NCBI GenBank assembly: GCA_002369525.1
Contig: DFFN01000099.1
Coordinates: 1 to 25,021, forward strand
DNA length: 25,021 bases
Source of the DNA: Lachnoclostridium sp. UBA3775
GTDB taxonomy: Bacteria > Bacillota > Clostridia > Lachnospirales > Lachnospiraceae
Direction: 5' to 3'
The notes beneath the pieces are model-generated. The model saw nothing but the letters and a program-made list of their open reading frames with translations. It was not told the origin of the DNA and did no database searches. The position numbers and the translations under genes were made by a program. This document shows positions 22,415 through 25,021 of this stretch, in pieces; the stretch's first letter is position 1, and each line of letters starts with the position of its first letter.

Positions 22415-23686
22415 CTAGCTCGTAAACGACCTGTACAGTGCCACATGATCGTAGATCGCGCGCCATGCATTGGGTGCCATTCCCGTAACGCATACATAAT
22501 TCTTTCCGCTGTCACTGACCATATAGCTCACGGCGCAGTTTCGCGACTGGTTGACAAAACCGGTCTTGGCGCCGATGACAGTTCCGTTGGTTTCCTTGTC
22601 TTCTATTCTTCTGATAAACCAGTTGCTTATCTCTAGCGGTTTTATATTCTCATCATTTTCGACATATACGGTCGTAGTGTAGATCCTGGTCTTGAGCACA
22701 TCGCGGAGGAATTCATTCTGCATGGCGGCGCACATTATAATGCCTATGTCCTTTACGGTGCAATGAAGGTTTTCATCGAAAATCCCTACGGGATTTGTGA
22801 AATGAGCTGTTTCGGAGAGACCTAGTTCCTCAACCTTTTTATTCATCTGCTCAACAAAAGCATCAACGCTTCCGCAGCAGTATTTTGCAAGCTCCAAGGC
22901 CGCATCTCCGCCCGAGCATACAATTGTTCCGTAGAACAGGTCCTTTATGCATACCTCCTGATCCAGCACAAAACCGACCCTGCTGCAGTCATGCTTATAA
23001 ACATAAGTAAGGGTTTCCTGACAGACCTTCACAGTCTTGTCAAAGTCTTCCTCTTTAACGAAATCCATTGCCGTAAGCACAGTAAGCACCTTGGTCATGG
23101 ATGCGGGATATGCCACCTTGTCAGCATCGCGTTCGATAAGTATCTCACCTGTATCGGCATCGGCAAGAACAAGATAGCTCGACTCGATCATCTTTGTCTT
23201 TGCAATGTCTTCGCCCTCGGTGTAGGGTTTTGCGGCATTTGCCGCAGGTACAAGCTCAACCGGATCGAAGCGGTGGTCTCCGTCAACCGCAGAAGCCAGT
23301 TCCACTGTCTTTTCCGTTTTAGTAAATTCTGTGATTTTAAATTTTGGGGTTGGGGTTGGGGTTGGACTTGGAGTCGGAGTATCGCTGGGCTTTATGGTGA
23401 TTGTCGGAACCGGCGTCGTTGAATCCTTTGAAATTACTCTGTCGGCATCCGATATGCTTGCGATTTTGTCATTATTGTTATCCTTATCATTTCCGTGCCT
23501 TTCTTTGATCGACAACACAACGAGAACTGCCAGGAGCGCAACAACAAGAGCAAGAAGAATCTTGATCCTTCTTGCGTAGTTTTTCTTTTTATGTGCACTC
23601 CTCGCTCTCAGACTTCTTTCTCGATAAGATAACTCCACGGACTCATCGGTAATATTTTTGATTTCTTCTGTCTCTTTATCACTCAT
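22415..23686 (-). CDS. D-alanyl-D-alanine carboxypeptidase, peptidase S11 family, membrane-anchored
   Basis: A 423-residue penicillin-binding D,D-carboxypeptidase that trims the terminal D-Ala of peptidoglycan stem peptides outside the membrane. It is anchored N-terminally: a charged cytoplasmic part (1-40), one helix (42-60), then an acidic and Pro/Thr-rich spacer (TPTPSPTPTPTP near 103-114). The catalytic domain begins near 165 with YLVLADADTGEILIERDAD. The active-site motif is SMTK (S196, K199); the third motif is KTG (374-376, GAKTGF). The second motif reads SGG (258-260), so the usual Asn of SxN is Gly. An N-terminal helix instead of a cleaved signal plus C-terminal amphipathic helix is unlike classical DacA. 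The ribosome site is weak. It follows the one-TM gene by 26 bp, probably in the asd operon. Confidence 0.9.
   Translation of the reverse strand: MSDKETEEIKNITDESVELSYRERSLRARSAHKKKNYARRIKILLALVVALLAVLVVLSIKERHGNDKDNNNDKIASISDADRVISKDSTTPVPTITIKPSDTPTPSPTPTPTPKFKITEFTKTEKTVELASAVDGDHRFDPVELVPAANAAKPYTEGEDIAKTKMIESSYLVLADADTGEILIERDADKVAYPASMTKVLTVLTAMDFVKEEDFDKTVKVCQETLTYVYKHDCSRVGFVLDQEVCIKDLFYGTIVCSGGDAALELAKYCCGSVDAFVEQMNKKVEELGLSETAHFTNPVGIFDENLHCTVKDIGIIMCAAMQNEFLRDVLKTRIYTTTVYVENDENIKPLEISNWFIRRIEDKETNGTVIGAKTGFVNQSRNCAVSYMVSDSGKNYVCVTGMAPNAWRAIYDHVALYRSFTS
23346..23365 (+). repeat. GGGGTT repeats (G-quadruplex-capable) in the carboxypeptidase spacer
   Basis: On the plus strand three GGGG runs separated by TT are followed by a GG run, with further GG pairs downstream. 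The G-rich strand is the template strand of the gene. On the coding strand it specifies the Thr-Pro spacer, which is a sufficient explanation for the repeat. Folding into a quadruplex is possible but unproven. Confidence 0.6.
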
Positions 23687-23712
23687 ATTTTTCTTTTATA
23701 AACCTTTGGATA

Positions 23713-24477
23713 TCATGAACCTGATTCATAATAGGATTTCCCCATTACATATTGTATCGATCTCCAGTACTTTGACAGTTCTCCCTTATGCTGATTGGTT
23801 CTTACAAAAACAAGTACCAGAGAATCGGCATATCTTGAGCCTTCCGGGATGCAATCCGCAAATACAGTATATTTAAGCTTGATTCCGCACATAACGGTTT
23901 CAGCACTGTCTTTACCGTCTGAGTCTTTAGTATCATAGGTCATAGAAACCCTGGCTTCCTCCGGTACCAGTTCAAGAACCTCATCTACTTCGTCAAGTCC
24001 TATAAAATGACCTGACACATCCTCAAGATCCTTTTCTGTACCTATGATCACATCGAGAGTACCTGCCATCAATTCTGTCATGAATTCTGCCATTCCGGCA
24101 TTAGCAGTTTTTCCGAGACCGATTTCAAGCTCAACCCTATCATTTTTTTCAAGTTCAAAAACCTTTTCCAGTTCGTCAATATGCTCCTGAACCTTGTCAG
24201 CCTCAAGATACTTAGTGCTCATCACGGCGACGGTATATTGAATATGCTGCTGGTCCCTGAACATTGAACGCACAAAGAAAAATACCGCAATGATCACCAC
24301 TATTCCTATAAGTATCGGAATCAGAAGATAATCCTTGAAGTATTTCAGCTTTTCTTTTCCCTTAAGATTGCTCCAATTATTTTTTACACTTTCGGAAGAG
24401 TCTCTCTCTTCCTTCTTTTGGTAGATAGAGGCATCATCCGAAAGTGTAGTCTTTTTGTTTTCAATATTCTGTGCCAT
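23713..24477 (-). CDS. Single-pass membrane protein of unknown function
   Basis: A 254-residue protein that I cannot assign to a named family. A charged cytoplasmic N-terminus (1-50) is followed by one strongly hydrophobic helix (about 51-70, IPILIGIVVIIAVFFFVRSM) and an extracytoplasmic domain of ~180 residues. That domain has alternating strands and helices and a segment MAELMAGTLDVIIGTEKDL-like in layout, weakly reminiscent of periplasmic binding protein lobes. There is no cleavage site, so type II topology is expected. ATG 24477 follows the asd stop by one base (TGATATG) with AAGGA inside asd, so translation is coupled. The carboxypeptidase follows by 26 bp. Co-location with lysine/diaminopimelate synthesis (asd) and a wall-trimming enzyme hints at an envelope role, but only by context. 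Confidence 0.8.
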   Translation of the reverse strand: MAQNIENKKTTLSDDASIYQKKEERDSSESVKNNWSNLKGKEKLKYFKDYLLIPILIGIVVIIAVFFFVRSMFRDQQHIQYTVAVMSTKYLEADKVQEHIDELEKVFELEKNDRVELEIGLGKTANAGMAEFMTELMAGTLDVIIGTEKDLEDVSGHFIGLDEVDEVLELVPEEARVSMTYDTKDSDGKDSAETVMCGIKLKYTVFADCIPEGSRYADSLVLVFVRTNQHKGELSKYWRSIQYVMGKSYYESGS

Positions 24478-24478
24478 A

Positions 24479-25021
24479 TCAGTCCTTAGCGGCGATCTTT
24501 CCCTGTGCGGTAAGAAGCTCGGCGATCAGAACAGCGCCGCCGGCCGCACCTCTCTTTGTATTATGGGAAAGTCCCACAAACTTCCAGTCATAGATGCTGT
24601 CTTCGCGGAGACGTCCCGCACATACTCCCATTCCTTTTTCGGTATCACGGTCAAGCGCTGCCTGAGGACGGTCATTTTCCTCAAAGTATGTAATGAACTG
24701 CTCAGGTGCCGAAGGAAGCTTAAGCTCCTGGGGAAGTCCCTTGAAATTCTTCCATCTGTCAAGGATTTCCTCTTTGGTAGGCTTCTTTTTGAACTTAACG
24801 AAAACGGATGCCGTATGTCCGTCTGAAACGGGCACACGCAGGCACTGACATGTGATCACAGGGCTTGTTGCCTTAACGATCTGACCGTTTTCTACCTTTC
24901 CCCAGAGACGCAGAGGCTCCTGCTCACTCTTTTCCTCTTCACCGCCGATGTAGGGAATTACATTGTCAAGAATCTCGGGCCAGTCCTTGAAGGTCTTGCC
25001 TGCTCCCGAAATTGCCTGATA
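24479..25021 (-). CDS. asd: Aspartate-semialdehyde dehydrogenase, C-terminal part (cut by window edge)
   Basis: Reduces aspartyl phosphate to aspartate semialdehyde, the branch point to lysine/diaminopimelate, methionine and threonine. The last 181 residues are in the window and the frame is open at the edge. Visible family features are YQAISGAGKTF at the start of the fragment, NVIPYIGGEEEK, the catalytic-domain block TCQCLRVPVSDGHTASVFV with the conserved His, and the tail SHNTKRGAAGGAVLIAELL. The spacing and tail fit the archaeal/fungal-like Asd group that is common in Clostridia. The catalytic Cys lies outside. Stop TGA at 24479 is one base from the start of the next gene. Confidence 0.93.
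   Translation of the reverse strand, partial: YQAISGAGKTFKDWPEILDNVIPYIGGEEEKSEQEPLRLWGKVENGQIVKATSPVITCQCLRVPVSDGHTASVFVKFKKKPTKEEILDRWKNFKGLPQELKLPSAPEQFITYFEENDRPQAALDRDTEKGMGVCAGRLREDSIYDWKFVGLSHNTKRGAAGGAVLIAELLTAQGKIAAKD

Noticed and set aside
1..25021. CRISPR arrays, tRNA or rRNA genes, insertion sequences, phage genes
   Set aside because: No spaced identical repeats beyond those listed, no cloverleaf or transposase-like sequence was seen on either strand.

Overview
The window looks like chromosome of a Gram-positive, low-to-moderate GC Clostridia, most likely Lachnospiraceae. The reasons are three neighbouring genes that I recognise from memory as the DUF5716/DUF5717 type common in that family, an infC-rpmI-rplT operon with an attenuator leader, ValS and a DacF-like carboxypeptidase of Firmicutes type, and an Agr-like LytTR two-component system. 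Every supported gene lies on the minus strand, so transcription runs from high to low coordinates. No tRNA, rRNA, CRISPR array, transposase or phage gene is visible.

Right end, read in transcription order: the C-terminal part of asd (aspartate-semialdehyde dehydrogenase, cut by the window edge), a one-TM protein of unknown function, and a membrane-anchored D,D-carboxypeptidase with a Pro/Thr spacer. Next is a strong promoter (TTGACA-16-TATAAT) driving a five-gene unit: oligopeptide-binding lipoprotein, OppB-type permease, an unusual single polypeptide joining OppC-type permease and two ATPases, a LytTR response regulator and an AgrC-like histidine kinase. The peptide importer and the sensor pair are separated by only 17 bp, so they are probably co-transcribed.

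Middle (about 7.76-15.25 kb): a second unit begins behind two identical 15-bp direct repeats that resemble LytTR binding sites. It encodes a 64-residue AgrD-like peptide precursor, two paralogous solute-binding-like lipoproteins, a third lipoprotein whose signal peptide and linker were copied from the first (154 bp, one mismatch), an ABC ATPase and a two-module ABC-2-like permease. No AgrB protease is in the window. The sensor, peptide and lipoprotein part looks AT-richer than the flanking genes. My reading is a self-contained peptide-signalling or peptide-response cassette between opp and infC. This is the best candidate for an undescribed system.

Left end: infC-rpmI-rplT has its own promoter, an L20-type attenuator leader with a 10-bp terminator stem and a matching 9-nt antiterminator strand, and probably a non-canonical AUA start for infC. 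Downstream, another promoter (TTGAAA-17-TAGAAT) drives a three-gene set of unknown function: a 1180-residue Ig-like/alpha-solenoid protein, an actin/Hsp70-fold protein and a TPR-like protein. This set runs into valS with a 22-bp gap and no T-box between. It is the second candidate for an undescribed, probably chaperone-like or scaffold-like, system.
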